64,000 nucleotides of DNA from Pullilachnospira sp963929535 (GCA_963929535.1 CAWVIZ010000016.1:278743-342742), one strand, 5' to 3'; counted from the first letter of the stretch, positions 52,589 to 62,214 are shown. Notes: generated by a model not told the origin, from the letters alone. Made by a program: numbers and translations.

Positions 52589-52607
52589 CTTTATAACCGT
52601 TATAAAG
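52589..52607. promoter_or_regulatory. operator-like palindrome of the dehydratase operon
   Basis: CTTTATAACCGTTATAAAG is a perfect 19-base palindrome around the central C. It overlaps a likely promoter on the minus strand (TTGCAA, 17, TAAACT, or TTGCGA, 16, TATAAA), so a dimeric regulator there could block or help transcription. Confidence 0.55.
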
Positions 52608-52691
52608 TTTATCGCAAATTGATTTCTTTTGCAAGTCCCCCTCCGGGAATTGCTTTCTGCCCGGTAACGGTTCCTCCTTCCGGCCGAGCTG

Positions 52692-53048
52692 TCACCGGCT
52701 CATCTGCAGCGTTTCAATAGCCTCCAGTGAGACATCCTGGAAGCTGCCGGAATTCTCCAGAAACTCCTCATTTGCAGGCATGTCTCTTCTCTTTCTGTAA
52801 AAATCCCTGCAGAGATTGCCGGCTATGGTGTACAGGTAATTCTTTGTTTTTCCCATATAATGGTAATCGGACAGATTGGTAAAGAACCTGACGAAAGTCT
52901 CCTGGGTAAGATCCTCAGCATACGATGCGTCCATACAGTGATACCCGCAGTACTTCAGGATCTCTCCGTAATATTTATGCACAAAGACATCGAAAGCTCC
53001 GTCATCTCCCTGCCTCATTTTTCTGATCAGCTTAAAATCCGTATCCAC
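52692..53048 (-). pseudogene. ECF sigma factor lacking region 4
   Basis: 118 residues from GTG (VDTDFKLIRKMRQGDDGAF), after AGAAGGGAGAAACCT. Region 2 is complete (YAEDLTQETFVRFFTNLSDYHYMGKTKNYLYTIAGNLCRDFYRKR), but the protein stops at AIETLQMSR, where the linker to region 4 should begin. None of the other frames up to 52540 holds a region 4. Immediately after the stop the DNA (GTGACAG...GGAACCGTTAC) resembles a decayed MITE right end, which may mark the break. A sigma without region 4 cannot bind a -35 box in the usual way. Confidence 0.65.
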
Positions 53049-53282
53049 AGGTTTCTCCCTTCTGTCCGCCAGTAAATTTGTCTGTCTCGCGAGATCATTG
53101 GAAGGCCGATTTTTCACCCTTCTCACTAAGTATAACGATCCTCCCAGGAAAAAGGATAGCAGAAAGGGCAAAAAAATGTCTCCGCGTTTTTTCCCCGCAG
53201 AGACAACTTTTATTCATCCATATTTCCTGTTCATCCACATTCAGAACTTCGGCCTTTCTTTAGGTTTTCTCCGTTGTTCCGT

Positions 53283-54050
53283 TCAGAAACTGCAGCCGTC
53301 CGGTCCGCAGCCTCCCTGGGCTTCCTCCTCGCCTCCGAAGCTGCAGCCATCCGGCCCGCAGCCTCCCTGAGCCTTTGCTCCACCTCCGAGACTGCAGCCA
53401 TCCGGCCCGCAGCCTCCCTGGGCTTTTCCCTCACCCGCTCCTGAGGCTTCATACTTCTCCACATTCCGGAACACCTCCAGAAATGCTTCCTTGGTATACG
53501 ATTCCACAGAAATTTCTTTTCCGTCAATGAAAATAGTGGGCACATGACCGACGTGCAGCTCTTCTCTGGCATGTCTATTATCCGCAGCTACCTGGTCGCT
53601 GTAGATCCCGTTTTCCAGCGCTTCCCCGAAATCCTCCGGATCCAGCCCCGCCTGTCCGGCCAGACGCTTCAGCACATCCGCCTGTCCGATGTCTTCCTCA
53701 TCTATAAAATACGCTCTGTACACCAGATTATTGTATGCATCTCCCCGTCCATGCTCCAGGGCATAGTAATACCCCTCGAATGCCAGACGGGTATATGGTC
53801 TGGGAACCACATTCGGCGGCAGCTTCATATCCAGTCCCAGTTGGCGGCAGGGTTCCACCAGAACCTGATAATGGGATTTGCGTACCTGGTCATTGTAGGT
53901 ATCTACTCTGGGCGCCGGCTCAATGGTCAGCTCGTAAGGATGCCAGGTGATCCGGGGAGTGAAATCCAGTTCGGCGATCGCCGCCTTCATGGCTTCTTTG
54001 GCCACCAGGCAATAGGGACAGACATAATCCGATACGAATAAAATATCCAT
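53283..54050 (-). CDS. DsbA-family (FrnE-like) oxidoreductase with triple Cys-rich tail
   Basis: 255 residues. The thioredoxin-type active site is CPYC at 11-14, the helical insertion follows, and the cis-proline loop is GHVPTIFIDGK near 169-179. There is no signal peptide, so it is cytoplasmic like FrnE. The last 50 residues hold three copies of AQGGCGPDGCS(L/F)GG (the final one ends at CSF). The tail adds six cysteines in C-GPDG-C pairs, not part of the family fold, and could bind metal or act as a redox store. It would isomerise or reduce substrates; the partner is unknown. Confidence 0.82.
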   Translation of the reverse strand: MDILFVSDYVCPYCLVAKEAMKAAIAELDFTPRITWHPYELTIEPAPRVDTYNDQVRKSHYQVLVEPCRQLGLDMKLPPNVVPRPYTRLAFEGYYYALEHGRGDAYNNLVYRAYFIDEEDIGQADVLKRLAGQAGLDPEDFGEALENGIYSDQVAADNRHAREELHVGHVPTIFIDGKEISVESYTKEAFLEVFRNVEKYEASGAGEGKAQGGCGPDGCSLGGGAKAQGGCGPDGCSFGGEEEAQGGCGPDGCSF

Positions 54051-54089
54051 TTGTAAACCTCCTTGTTTTCTCTGTTTTGTATATTTTAC

Positions 54090-54117
54090 CGCAGGGCCCA
54101 GTATGCCCTGCGGTTTT
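54090..54117. terminator. terminator downstream of galK
   Basis: ACCGCAGGGC pairs with GCCCTGCGGT around 7 bases. The plus strand has TTTTTG; the minus strand has a weaker TAAAATAT. Confidence 0.65.
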
Positions 54118-54132
54118 TGTGCTTATATGGAT

Positions 54133-55425
54133 CTACAGTTCCACTCTGATGGCACCCTGGGGACGGATATGCATCACATAAGCGGATCCGGCTCCCAGCG
54201 CTTTGTCGATATACTTTGTAAATCCTTCTGTATACTCTTTGGGCAGGAACGCGGCGATCACTCCCGCAAATCCGCCTCCGTGTACACGGCACACGCCATG
54301 TCCGATCTTGTTCAGGTACAGCTGTGTCAGTGCCAGCGCCACGGTAATGGACTGCTCATCCGGAGTCTCGTTGCAGTAGCAGTTCTGCAGCCATTTCCAG
54401 GAGGAGTCTCCCGACTCGGACACATTCCGGAAGAAGGCGGCAAAATCCTTCTCCTCCAGAGCCTTCACCTGAGCGTCCACCCGCTTGTTTTCCTCAAAGA
54501 AATGGAAAGCTCTCAGCACAGCCCGGTCTCCGGCAAACTTCCGGATAGCCTGCACATTTTCAATAACCGCTTCCTCGTCCACCTGCTGGAGGACTTCTTT
54601 TCCAAAATACTGCGCCACCTTTTTCATCTCATTGGGAACCGCGGAATACTCTGCGGAAAGATCCGCATGGCCCTTTCCTGTATTAATGATCACCAGATCA
54701 TGTCCCAGTTCATCGAAGTCGCAGTTTACCTCCCGGATACTGGGATTTTCAATATCCGCAAAATCAATGGTGATGATGCCTCCCACTGCACAGGCCAGCT
54801 GATCCAGCAGGCCGGAGCCTTTCAGCCAGTACCTGTTCTCGGCATACTGTCCGGCCTTTGCGTAAGTTACCACATCTCTCTTTCCGCCGTTGAACAGATA
54901 ATCCACGATCACGCACACCAGCATCTCAAAGGACGCGGAAGAACTGACGCCGGCTCCTCCGATCACATTACTGGTCACGTAGGCGTCAAAGCCTTCCACC
55001 TTCATGCCCCGCTTCTTAAGTCCCGCAAAGATCCCTCTCAGCAAAGGTTCCGTTCCTGTGGTCTTCTCTGTGGGGTCCAGATTGTCCAGATCCACCACCA
55101 GATGCTGATTGTACGTTTCGCTGATCAGCTTCACAGTGTTGGTCCCATTGGGGGCCGCAGCCGCCACACAGTCCAGGTGTACGCTGCCCGCTACGATCTT
55201 TCCGTGGTTATGGTCTGTATGATTTCCGCCGATCTCGGTTCTGCCGGGTGCGGAAAAGAATTCAAATTCTCTGTCACCGAATTCCCTGGCAAAGCCTTCC
55301 GCCACCATCTGATAGCGCTTCGCGTTTTCCTCCACCCGGTTCTCCCCATACATCTGCCGGAAAAGCTTCACCAGCTTCTCACTTTTCACAACTTTCATCA
55401 GTTCCTTTACTTCTGCTGCTTTCAT
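54133..55425 (-). CDS. galK: galactokinase
   Basis: 430 residues from MKAAEVKELMKVVKSEKLVKLF after AAGGAGAAGGAAC. GHMP motifs are clear: GRTEIGGNHTDHNHG (sugar binding), GGAGVSSSASFEM (ATP loop) and VCRVHGGGFAGVI. It phosphorylates galactose to galactose-1-phosphate. galT/galE are not adjacent. An AraC regulator is read divergently from a shared promoter region and probably controls it. Confidence 0.95.
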   Translation of the reverse strand: MKAAEVKELMKVVKSEKLVKLFRQMYGENRVEENAKRYQMVAEGFAREFGDREFEFFSAPGRTEIGGNHTDHNHGKIVAGSVHLDCVAAAAPNGTNTVKLISETYNQHLVVDLDNLDPTEKTTGTEPLLRGIFAGLKKRGMKVEGFDAYVTSNVIGGAGVSSSASFEMLVCVIVDYLFNGGKRDVVTYAKAGQYAENRYWLKGSGLLDQLACAVGGIITIDFADIENPSIREVNCDFDELGHDLVIINTGKGHADLSAEYSAVPNEMKKVAQYFGKEVLQQVDEEAVIENVQAIRKFAGDRAVLRAFHFFEENKRVDAQVKALEEKDFAAFFRNVSESGDSSWKWLQNCYCNETPDEQSITVALALTQLYLNKIGHGVCRVHGGGFAGVIAAFLPKEYTEGFTKYIDKALGAGSAYVMHIRPQGAIRVEL

Positions 55426-55451
55426 GTTCCTTCTCCTTATATACTTATTGC

Positions 55452-55479
55452 TTGACTTTCTTTTGCTTATCATTATAAT
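55452..55479 (+). promoter_or_regulatory. promoter of the AraC gene (shared galK region)
   Basis: TTGACT, 16 bases, TATAAT. The ATTATAAT core reads as a -10 box on both strands, so the divergent galK promoter may overlap it. Confidence 0.6.
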
Positions 55480-55572
55480 GAGATTTGCTGTATACTACAA
55501 CAACTATCTTTGCATCTCTTATGAATATTTTGAGCTAACAGTTCCGATGCGCAAAACCGGAGGAGGTAATCC

Positions 55573-56457
55573 ATGCAGCTGCGTCTTGATCCCAGCAAAA
55601 AAGAAATAAAATCTCACGGAACGTATGAATTTCCCGTAAATATCAGCCGGGAGCAGCTCTCCCGGTATGAACGGAACAGCTTTCTCTGGCACTGGCACCG
55701 GGAAGTGGAGCTGACACTGGTTCTCCAGGGGAGAATGTGCTATCAGCTTAACGAAACGGTCTTTCATCTGGGAGCGGGAGACGGGCTTTTCTGCAATTCC
55801 AACACCATGCACACCGGATTCCCCGATGAGGACGGCCAGGACTGCATCTACCTTTCTGTCACCTTCCATCCCCGTATCCTCTATGGATATCAGGGCAGCG
55901 TATTCCAGACCCGGTATGTGGAAATGATCACGGAGAACCCTGCCTTCCCCGGCCTGTTTCTGTCCCCCGGAACCTCCTGGCAGGCCAGAGTCCTGGAAAA
56001 ACAGGCAGCTCTTTATGAGCTTTTCCGGAAACCTCCCAAAAGTTACGAGCTGCAGGTGCTGATCCTCCTTCTGGAGATCTGGAATCTGCTCTGGGAAAAC
56101 GGCGACTTCTCCACCGCCCGCACACCGGATACCACCCTGCGCCATATGGACCGCCTGAAAGGGATTCTGGGGTACATCCAGAAGCATTACAGCGAAAAAA
56201 TCACCCTGGAGGATATTGCCCGTCAGTCCAATATCTGCCAGAGTGAATGCTGTCGTTTCTTTAAGAAACATATGAAGGAATCCCTGTTTGAGTATCTCCT
56301 ATCCTACAGGATCGAAAAAAGTCTGCCGCTGCTGCTGGACACTGATCTCCCGGTAACGGAGATCGCCAGCCGGGTAGGGTTCTCCGCCTCCGCATATTAC
56401 GCCAAGGTATTCCGGGAACGGATGGGGAAGACGCCTACCGAGTACCGGAAAAGATAG
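55573..56457 (+). CDS. AraC-family regulator divergent from galK
   Basis: 294 residues from MQLRLDPSKKEIKSHG after CGGAGGAGGTAATCC. The cupin part shows HWHREVELTLVLQGRMCYQLNE and the AraC domain ITLEDIARQSNICQSECCRFFKKHMKE then VTEIASRVGFSASAYYAKVFRERMGKTPTEYRKR. Position opposite galK suggests control of galactose use; it may also act on the importer genes downstream. Confidence 0.85.
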   Translation: MQLRLDPSKKEIKSHGTYEFPVNISREQLSRYERNSFLWHWHREVELTLVLQGRMCYQLNETVFHLGAGDGLFCNSNTMHTGFPDEDGQDCIYLSVTFHPRILYGYQGSVFQTRYVEMITENPAFPGLFLSPGTSWQARVLEKQAALYELFRKPPKSYELQVLILLLEIWNLLWENGDFSTARTPDTTLRHMDRLKGILGYIQKHYSEKITLEDIARQSNICQSECCRFFKKHMKESLFEYLLSYRIEKSLPLLLDTDLPVTEIASRVGFSASAYYAKVFRERMGKTPTEYRKR

Positions 56458-56521
56458 CAGAACAGCCAAAATTCTCCGTCACGTGGCTGATGGCATTTTT
56501 AATGGAACCGGCTTATACTGC

Positions 56522-56558
56522 GAGAAGCACCCCGCGGAAACTTCCCGCCAGGTGCTTC
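56522..56558 (+). terminator. terminator of the AraC gene
   Basis: GAAGCACC...GGTGCTTC followed by TTCATTTTATC, about 65 bases past the stop. Confidence 0.65.
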
Positions 56559-56649
56559 TTCATTTTATCAGTAAACGGATTTTCTTCACTCATAGGGACA
56601 GCACAGAACTTTATCTGTCTTCCCATGGCTTATGTCAACTTCCACTCAC

Positions 56650-58188
56650 TTACGCAGTTTTATTTGCCATGAATTCATCAAACTGTTTCTGAACCTCTTC
56701 CATGAACTTGTCCAGACCTGCTGCTTTCAGCTTCTCAATGGCTTCGTCAATGTTCTCATCATAATCCTTAAATCCATTGGAGATGGGGTTCAGGTATTCT
56801 GTCTCCACTGCCTGCAGCTGTGCATACTCAGATTTCACCGGCTCCGTATCAAAGATGAAGTTGGTGCTCTTCATAGGAATGCTTCCCTCAGCCTGGTTGT
56901 TAAAGGTCTCGATCTGCTGGTCTGTCACATAATCCGGATAACGGCGGAATTCCGTATTCACGCACATCCAGTTGGGCATGATCTCATCGGTGCAGATCCG
57001 CTCCACACGTCCGTTTTCAGTCAGCGTATAGTCAGTTCCCTCGATACCGTAGGTCCACAGGTCCACCCACTCCTGGTTCTTCTGGAACAGGTTGAGAACT
57101 TTGATGTAAGCGGCCAGCTCCTCGGGATCCTCCACACCGGCGCTGATGGCAAAGGCTGTTACATAGGTTCCCCAGCTCATCAGCGGTTTTTTGGATACAT
57201 CTCCCAGATAAACATTCTCAAACACAGCATCCGGCGCGGAAGGACGAACAGTTTCCATCATCTCAAAGATACGGTCGTTGGCGCTCACTGCGAACATAGC
57301 CCGGCCGGCTGCAAACTCACTGGAGGACTGCTCCGGGTTGGAGAGCTGATAAGAAGGGATGATTCCCATTTCATTCCAGCGTTTTGCGATCTCACAGATC
57401 TGTTTGTATTCTTCTGACTCATAGTAGCTGTAAACAGTGCTGTCATCCTGAGCATTTCCATCGGTGAATACAAAGCTGTTGATAAAGTTCATATTTTTCT
57501 CAGAGGCTATGGCTCCGTTAAGCACCTTGGGATTCAGACCACGGCCCAGACCGATGTAATCCGGATGTTTTTCCTTGCAGAGGGTGTAGAAGTTTTCCAG
57601 GTCTTCAATGGTTTTGATCTCTTCCACGCCTACCTCTTCCATCAGGTCTTTTCTCACCATCATCAGGTAATCCTCACCTGCATTGGGCTTGTAGCCGATG
57701 GGAACGGAATAATATTTCCCGTCAATATTGAAAGCTTCCACTGCATTGGCCTCGTCACAGTACTCGTACAGCTCCGGGGCATTCTCCTCCAGCACGTCTG
57801 TCACATCCGCATAGTATCCTTTTCCCACCATTTTGGCGGTAACCTCAGTGTTGGTAAAGCACATGAATTTTTCACCTGCGGAAAACATCAGCTCTGATTT
57901 TCCTCCGCCGTACTCTGTCCAGGGAAGATACTGAATCTCCAGATCCACATTGATCTCATCCATTACCTTCTGATGGATCTCACTTTCCATCAGCTCCTTC
58001 ATTCTGGGAGATTCCTCTCCAAACATTACGATCTTAACAGGAATGGGATCCTCTGCTGCCGCTTCTGTCCCGCTTCCGGAAGAAGCCGTCTCCTCTTTTT
58101 CAGAGCCTCCGCATCCGGTCATCATACCGGCTGCCATCACACCGGCCAGTGCCAGCGCTGTCATTCTTTTCAGCTTTTTGAATTTCAT
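56650..58188 (-). CDS. extracellular sugar-binding lipoprotein of an Lpl-type ABC importer
   Basis: 512 residues. The lipobox MMTGC puts the lipid on C26, followed by a Ser/Glu linker and a family 1 solute-binding fold (KIVMFGEESPRMKELMESEIHQKVMDEINVDLEIQYLPW). Size and partners match LplA/YtcQ proteins that bind oligosaccharides such as pectin or xylan fragments; the sugar is unknown. Third gene of the importer operon. Confidence 0.88.
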   Translation of the reverse strand: MKFKKLKRMTALALAGVMAAGMMTGCGGSEKEETASSGSGTEAAAEDPIPVKIVMFGEESPRMKELMESEIHQKVMDEINVDLEIQYLPWTEYGGGKSELMFSAGEKFMCFTNTEVTAKMVGKGYYADVTDVLEENAPELYEYCDEANAVEAFNIDGKYYSVPIGYKPNAGEDYLMMVRKDLMEEVGVEEIKTIEDLENFYTLCKEKHPDYIGLGRGLNPKVLNGAIASEKNMNFINSFVFTDGNAQDDSTVYSYYESEEYKQICEIAKRWNEMGIIPSYQLSNPEQSSSEFAAGRAMFAVSANDRIFEMMETVRPSAPDAVFENVYLGDVSKKPLMSWGTYVTAFAISAGVEDPEELAAYIKVLNLFQKNQEWVDLWTYGIEGTDYTLTENGRVERICTDEIMPNWMCVNTEFRRYPDYVTDQQIETFNNQAEGSIPMKSTNFIFDTEPVKSEYAQLQAVETEYLNPISNGFKDYDENIDEAIEKLKAAGLDKFMEEVQKQFDEFMANKTA

Positions 58189-58256
58189 ATTCTCTCTCCT
58201 TTTTCACTCGTTCTTTTTGTATCTCAGGTTACAGTCCAGGATGAACTGCAGCTGTC

Positions 58257-59147
58257 TCAGCCTTTCAGCGCCCCTACCGTAACTCCCTTGACAAAATACT
58301 TTTGTACAAAAGGATATACCAGAGCGATGGGGCCGATGGCAATACAGGTGATCGCCATCTTAATGGTATTGGTGGGAAGGACGATATGCCCCGCACCCAT
58401 ACCGTTGGGATTGCTGGCCAGATACTGTATATTGGCATTCATCTTATACAGGATGTACTGCATGGAGAAATACTTGTCCTCGCTGACCAGCATCAGGGGA
58501 AGATAAAAATCATTCCAGTAAGTCAGGGCATAAAACAGTACGATCGTTACAATACCGGCCTTCGCCAGCGGCAGGATCACCTTATAGAAAATCTGAAAAT
58601 GTCCCGCCCCGTCGATTTTTGCGCTTTCCGTCAGTTCATAAGGAATTCCCTTGATAAAATTCCTGATCAGATACATATAGAATACATTCATGCTGTAGGG
58701 CAGGATCAGTCCCCATAGCGTATTTCCCAGATGGTAATACTTTGTACATACCAGGTACCAGGGAAGCATTCCTCCGCTGAACAGCATGGTAAAGTAGGCA
58801 AAAAATGCCAGTTTATTGGCATGCCGGAAATCCTTTACCGATATCACATAAGCAAAGCAGGTGGTGATGATCACCGACAGGATCGTTCCCAGCACCGTCA
58901 CCACGATGGTGACCATATAAGCGCCAAGCAGCGTCTCCCCCTGGCTGTTAAATACATAACGGTAGATATCCAGCGTAAATCCCCTGGGCAGCAGTGAAAA
59001 TCCTTTCAGGGATACCTCTGATTCCGTGGAAAAGGAGCCCGATATAGCCAGTACCAACGGAATCAGGCAGATCAGTGAAAATATGGCCAGCAGCACATAA
59101 AATACACCGATCAAAATTTTGTCTGATTTCTGTGTTCTTTTTGTCAT
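58257..59147 (-). CDS. ABC importer permease (LplC/YtcP-like)
   Basis: 296 residues and six membrane helices. The EAA loop is ESAKIDGAGHFQIFYKVILPLAKAG, which contacts the ATPase. It belongs to the MalG-like CUT1 permeases; YVFNSQGETLLGAYMVT and the C-terminal FVQKYFVKGVTVGALKG fit the LplC group. It lies 15 bases downstream of the other permease gene. No ATPase gene is in the operon, as usual: a shared MsmK-type ATPase is expected elsewhere. Confidence 0.92.
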   Translation of the reverse strand: MTKRTQKSDKILIGVFYVLLAIFSLICLIPLVLAISGSFSTESEVSLKGFSLLPRGFTLDIYRYVFNSQGETLLGAYMVTIVVTVLGTILSVIITTCFAYVISVKDFRHANKLAFFAYFTMLFSGGMLPWYLVCTKYYHLGNTLWGLILPYSMNVFYMYLIRNFIKGIPYELTESAKIDGAGHFQIFYKVILPLAKAGIVTIVLFYALTYWNDFYLPLMLVSEDKYFSMQYILYKMNANIQYLASNPNGMGAGHIVLPTNTIKMAITCIAIGPIALVYPFVQKYFVKGVTVGALKG

Positions 59148-59162
59148 TGCCTGCTCTCCCTC

Positions 59163-60080
59163 CTAAAACAGTGAGGTATCCTTGTCATACCATTTGGCGA
59201 TCTTATTGGAAATCACCACCAGAAGGAACCCGAAGATGGACTGGTACAGGGAGATTGCCGACGCAAACGCCATATCTCCGTTCTGAACACCGCTGCGGTA
59301 CACGAATACATCAATAACGTCCGTTACCGGAAGCAGCAGAGGATTCAGATTCGTCAGACCGATCATCATATTCAAATTTCCCTTCAGCATATTTCCCACG
59401 GAAAGCAGGAACATAATGGTAATCGTAGGTCTCAGAAGCGGCAGGGTGATCTTTGTGATCTGCTGCCACTTGGAAGCGCCGTCCACCTGAGCCGCCTCAT
59501 AAATGGAAGTATCAAAGCCGGACAGAACCCCGTAGTAGATCACGGAATTGTATCCCGTACTCTGCCAGATCACCACCAGCACCAGGATCAGTACCCAGAT
59601 TCCGGGACTGGAATAGAAATCGAATTCGATCCCCATCTTTCCCAGCATTTTGCTGATCACTCCCACATCGGAACTGAGCAGAGCATTCAGGATCGCTCCC
59701 ATTACCATCCAGGAGATGAAATAGGGAAAGAACATAATGCTCTGGCTGGCTTTGATGAAATACTTGTTGTGAACCTCGCTGAGCATGATCGCTATGGCCA
59801 CCGCAAAGATGGTTCCAAAGACGAAAAACAGGATGTTCAGTCCCACCGTGTTCCTGGTGGCCCGGATGGCATTTTCCATATTGTTGAAAAAGAATTCAAA
59901 ATTCTTGAACAACGGATCCGCCCACGGACTTCCGAAGATGCCGCCCTTGAAGTTATAATCCTTAAATACCAGGATCAGGCCGGCCATGGGAACATAGCAA
60001 AAAGCGATCAGAACCGCTACCCCGGGAAGCGCCATCAAATATAACGGCAGGTCTTTCTTAAACGTATGTTTTCCTTTCAT
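59163..60080 (-). CDS. ABC importer permease (LplB/YteP-like)
   Basis: 305 residues from MKGKHTFKKDLPLYLMALPGVAVL after AGAGGAAGGGCT. Six helices and the EAA loop YEAAQVDGASKWQQITKITLPLLRPT are present. It ends SNKIAKWYDKDTSLF, a typical LplB tail. First gene of the operon; the strong promoter at 60135-60163 precedes it. A longer upstream frame lacks a ribosome site. Confidence 0.92.
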   Translation of the reverse strand: MKGKHTFKKDLPLYLMALPGVAVLIAFCYVPMAGLILVFKDYNFKGGIFGSPWADPLFKNFEFFFNNMENAIRATRNTVGLNILFFVFGTIFAVAIAIMLSEVHNKYFIKASQSIMFFPYFISWMVMGAILNALLSSDVGVISKMLGKMGIEFDFYSSPGIWVLILVLVVIWQSTGYNSVIYYGVLSGFDTSIYEAAQVDGASKWQQITKITLPLLRPTITIMFLLSVGNMLKGNLNMMIGLTNLNPLLLPVTDVIDVFVYRSGVQNGDMAFASAISLYQSIFGFLLVVISNKIAKWYDKDTSLF

Positions 60081-60134
60081 AGCCCTTCCTCTCTTGTTTT
60101 TAGTTGTCACCGTACGTACAAGTGCTATGGGTGC

Positions 60135-60163
60135 ATCATACCGTCGCTTTTTCTCTGTGGCAA
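60135..60163 (-). promoter_or_regulatory. promoter of the sugar importer operon
   Basis: TTGCCA (60163-60158), 17 bases, TATGAT (60140-60135) on the minus strand. A GTACGTAC palindrome follows near the expected transcript start (60113-60120) and might be an operator. Confidence 0.7.
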
Positions 60164-60289
60164 TGATAAAATCCTGTTTTTCTGACGAAAACACCCTTTT
60201 CAGGGTTTTAAAATTCATCTTTCACTTTCATATTTTTGATTTTATTGCGTATTTTTCCTCCGTTTTTGTAAATGTTGCACAAATATTGC

Positions 60290-60318
60290 CGGGGCTTTTG
60301 CTTCAGCAAAAGCCCCGG
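60290..60318 (-). terminator. hairpin after the sensor-AraC gene
   Basis: GGGGCTTTTGC-tgaa-GCAAAAGCCCC, 21 bases past the AraC stop. T-run is weak. Confidence 0.6.
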
Positions 60319-60338
60319 GCCAAACGGTTGATTCTTAT

Positions 60339-61815
60339 TCAGTGTCCTTTCAGTTTCCGGATCTGGGAAGGAGTCACTCCGTAATATTTGCGGAAAGCCG
60401 CTGAAAAATACGAAGAACTGTTGAATCCCACTCTGCCGGCAATCTCCTGGATCGTAAGCTCCGGACATTCCAGCAGCAGAGTGCGGGCTTTGGCCAGCCT
60501 GAGCTGATTCATATAATCGGGAAATGTCTTCCCTGTATAGCTGTTGAACAGCTTGCTGAAATAAGAAACACTGAATCCATATTTCTCCGCCACGGATTCC
60601 ACGGAAAGCCCCGCAGCTGTCATAATTTTCCTCTATATAGGCCACCACTTCTCCCATTACTCTGGCGGAGGTGGTCTGTCTTCCGTCCTTCAGCTGGTCT
60701 TTTACCTGGTAGAAAAGCTGGCAGAGCCACTCCTCCAGATTGGCCTGCCCCACAAAAACAGGATTTTTCAGGAAATCCTCCAGGTATTTCTCATACTGTT
60801 CGTATTCCCCTCCGATATTCTCGGACAGGCGGATCACATCCGCGATCAGTTCCTTCAGATATTTCTGCGTCTCCTGGATCCGGTAGGCCGACAGGTTTTC
60901 CAGAAGTTTTTTCAGGTATTCCTCCGGTCCTTTCTCCGTATCCTCCTTTACCCAGCGCAGGATATGCTCCCGCTCCGGCTCCTGTACCTCTCCCTTCTTC
61001 TTTTCCCTCAGGATCCGTTCATCTACTACTTCTGTTTCCCGGGACAGGATATAGTATTCCGTTAAAGCTCCGCCCTCCGGTACGTTGCGGGCAGTTCATC
61101 CACGGTAACCGCATCCTGAGATTCCCACGCATCCCCGGATATGATACAGTCTCTCAGCTCTTCAAGATTTCCGCCGCCTCTTCCTCCCCGTCCAGGCGGC
61201 CCTGGCCTCCCTGAAAACAGAAGGATCACCTCGCCCTGGGCGGCTCTGTAACAGTGCATCCCTTCTTCTTCAGATCTGGCGGTTTTCTCATAAATCTGGG
61301 AAATACTGGCCGTCAGCGCCTCGTTTTTATTCCAGTCTTCCATATAATAGCGAAGTACCATAACCGGAAAGCCGTGGGATGACACGTCCCGAATTCAAAC
61401 ATTCGGCATCCATGCCGTCATCTCCCTTTCCCTGTCTCAGGAACCGGAGTACGGCGTTGCCTCTGATCTGGTGCTTTAAAAAGTTCATATTTTCATTGAC
61501 ATCCTCCAGGGCATCCGCCGCCAGGATCAGTTCGTCCTTTTCCTGTCCGTCTTCCTCGCCTGAGCCAGACGCAGGATATTTCGGAACATCTCTCCCAGCG
61601 GACGGTATACCCATCCGGCCAGAAACCACACAACGATCAGCACCGCCAGCATTCCCAAAATGGTGGACAGCAGGATCGTCTTCAGAGCCTGATCGATCTG
61701 CTCCTGACTTCGGAAACCTCCTGCACCCTGATGCTGTAAAAGCGTCCGTTATCCGGAGACGATACTTGCTTCTGCGAAGCTTTTTAAACTTCTTCCCAAT
61801 GCCTTCCTTTTTCAT
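60339..61815 (-). pseudogene. membrane sensor-AraC regulator, multiply frameshifted and deleted
   Basis: The reading start MKKEGIGKKFKKLRRSKY follows AAGGAGGAAAT. Segments in different frames then give, in order: FYSIRVQEVS, a membrane helix (ILLSTILGMLAVLIVVWFLAG) with a HAMP-like VYRPLGEMFRNIL, a linker (DELILAADALEDVNENMNF), a cytoplasmic part (VMVLRYYMEDWN... to EYEQYEKYLEDFL) and a complete AraC domain ending TPSQIRKLKGH. At least four frame changes are needed; one near 60630 is GGGG for GGG. The first helix and most of the outer domain are missing. It lies upstream of the Lpl importer, which such sensors usually control. Confidence 0.75.
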
Positions 61816-62107
61816 ATTTCCTCCTTTGTCCTTTCCGCTCATGGGTTCCTCGATTTAAAAAAAGTATAAAAATTATAGCATTGCAGGGTATCTATTACAA
61901 ATTATTATGTTATCAAAAATATCTTCTTTTTACAAAAACATCGTATTTTTATCTGTTTTCATATACTTTCCGGACTCTTTTCCATTTATTCTTCCATAAA
62001 AAGGGAATTTTCAAAGACATGTTTTTCAGATAAGATGATTCCCCACCCGCTGCGCGTCCACCCGGCTGGCTGCCTGCGGGAATACAGTTTTTCAGAAGCA
62101 GGGCCAT
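61816..62107. other. AT-rich spacer upstream of the sensor gene
   Basis: About 290 bp; 61860-61990 is very AT-rich and likely holds the sensor promoter. No gene was recognised. Confidence 0.45.
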
Positions 62108-62170
62108 AAAAAAAGGATAAAACCGTCTGCCGCAGGCAAATCTGCCCGGACGGTTTTATCCTTTTTTTTG
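62108..62170. terminator. strong bidirectional terminator behind nfo
   Basis: A7GGATAAAACCGTC pairs with GACGGTTTTATCCT8 around a GC-rich inner loop. It ends the endonuclease IV transcript. Confidence 0.9.
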
Positions 62171-62214
62171 CAGAAACCGGCACTTATCAGTTCTCAGAAA
62201 GAAGCCGCCCAGGA

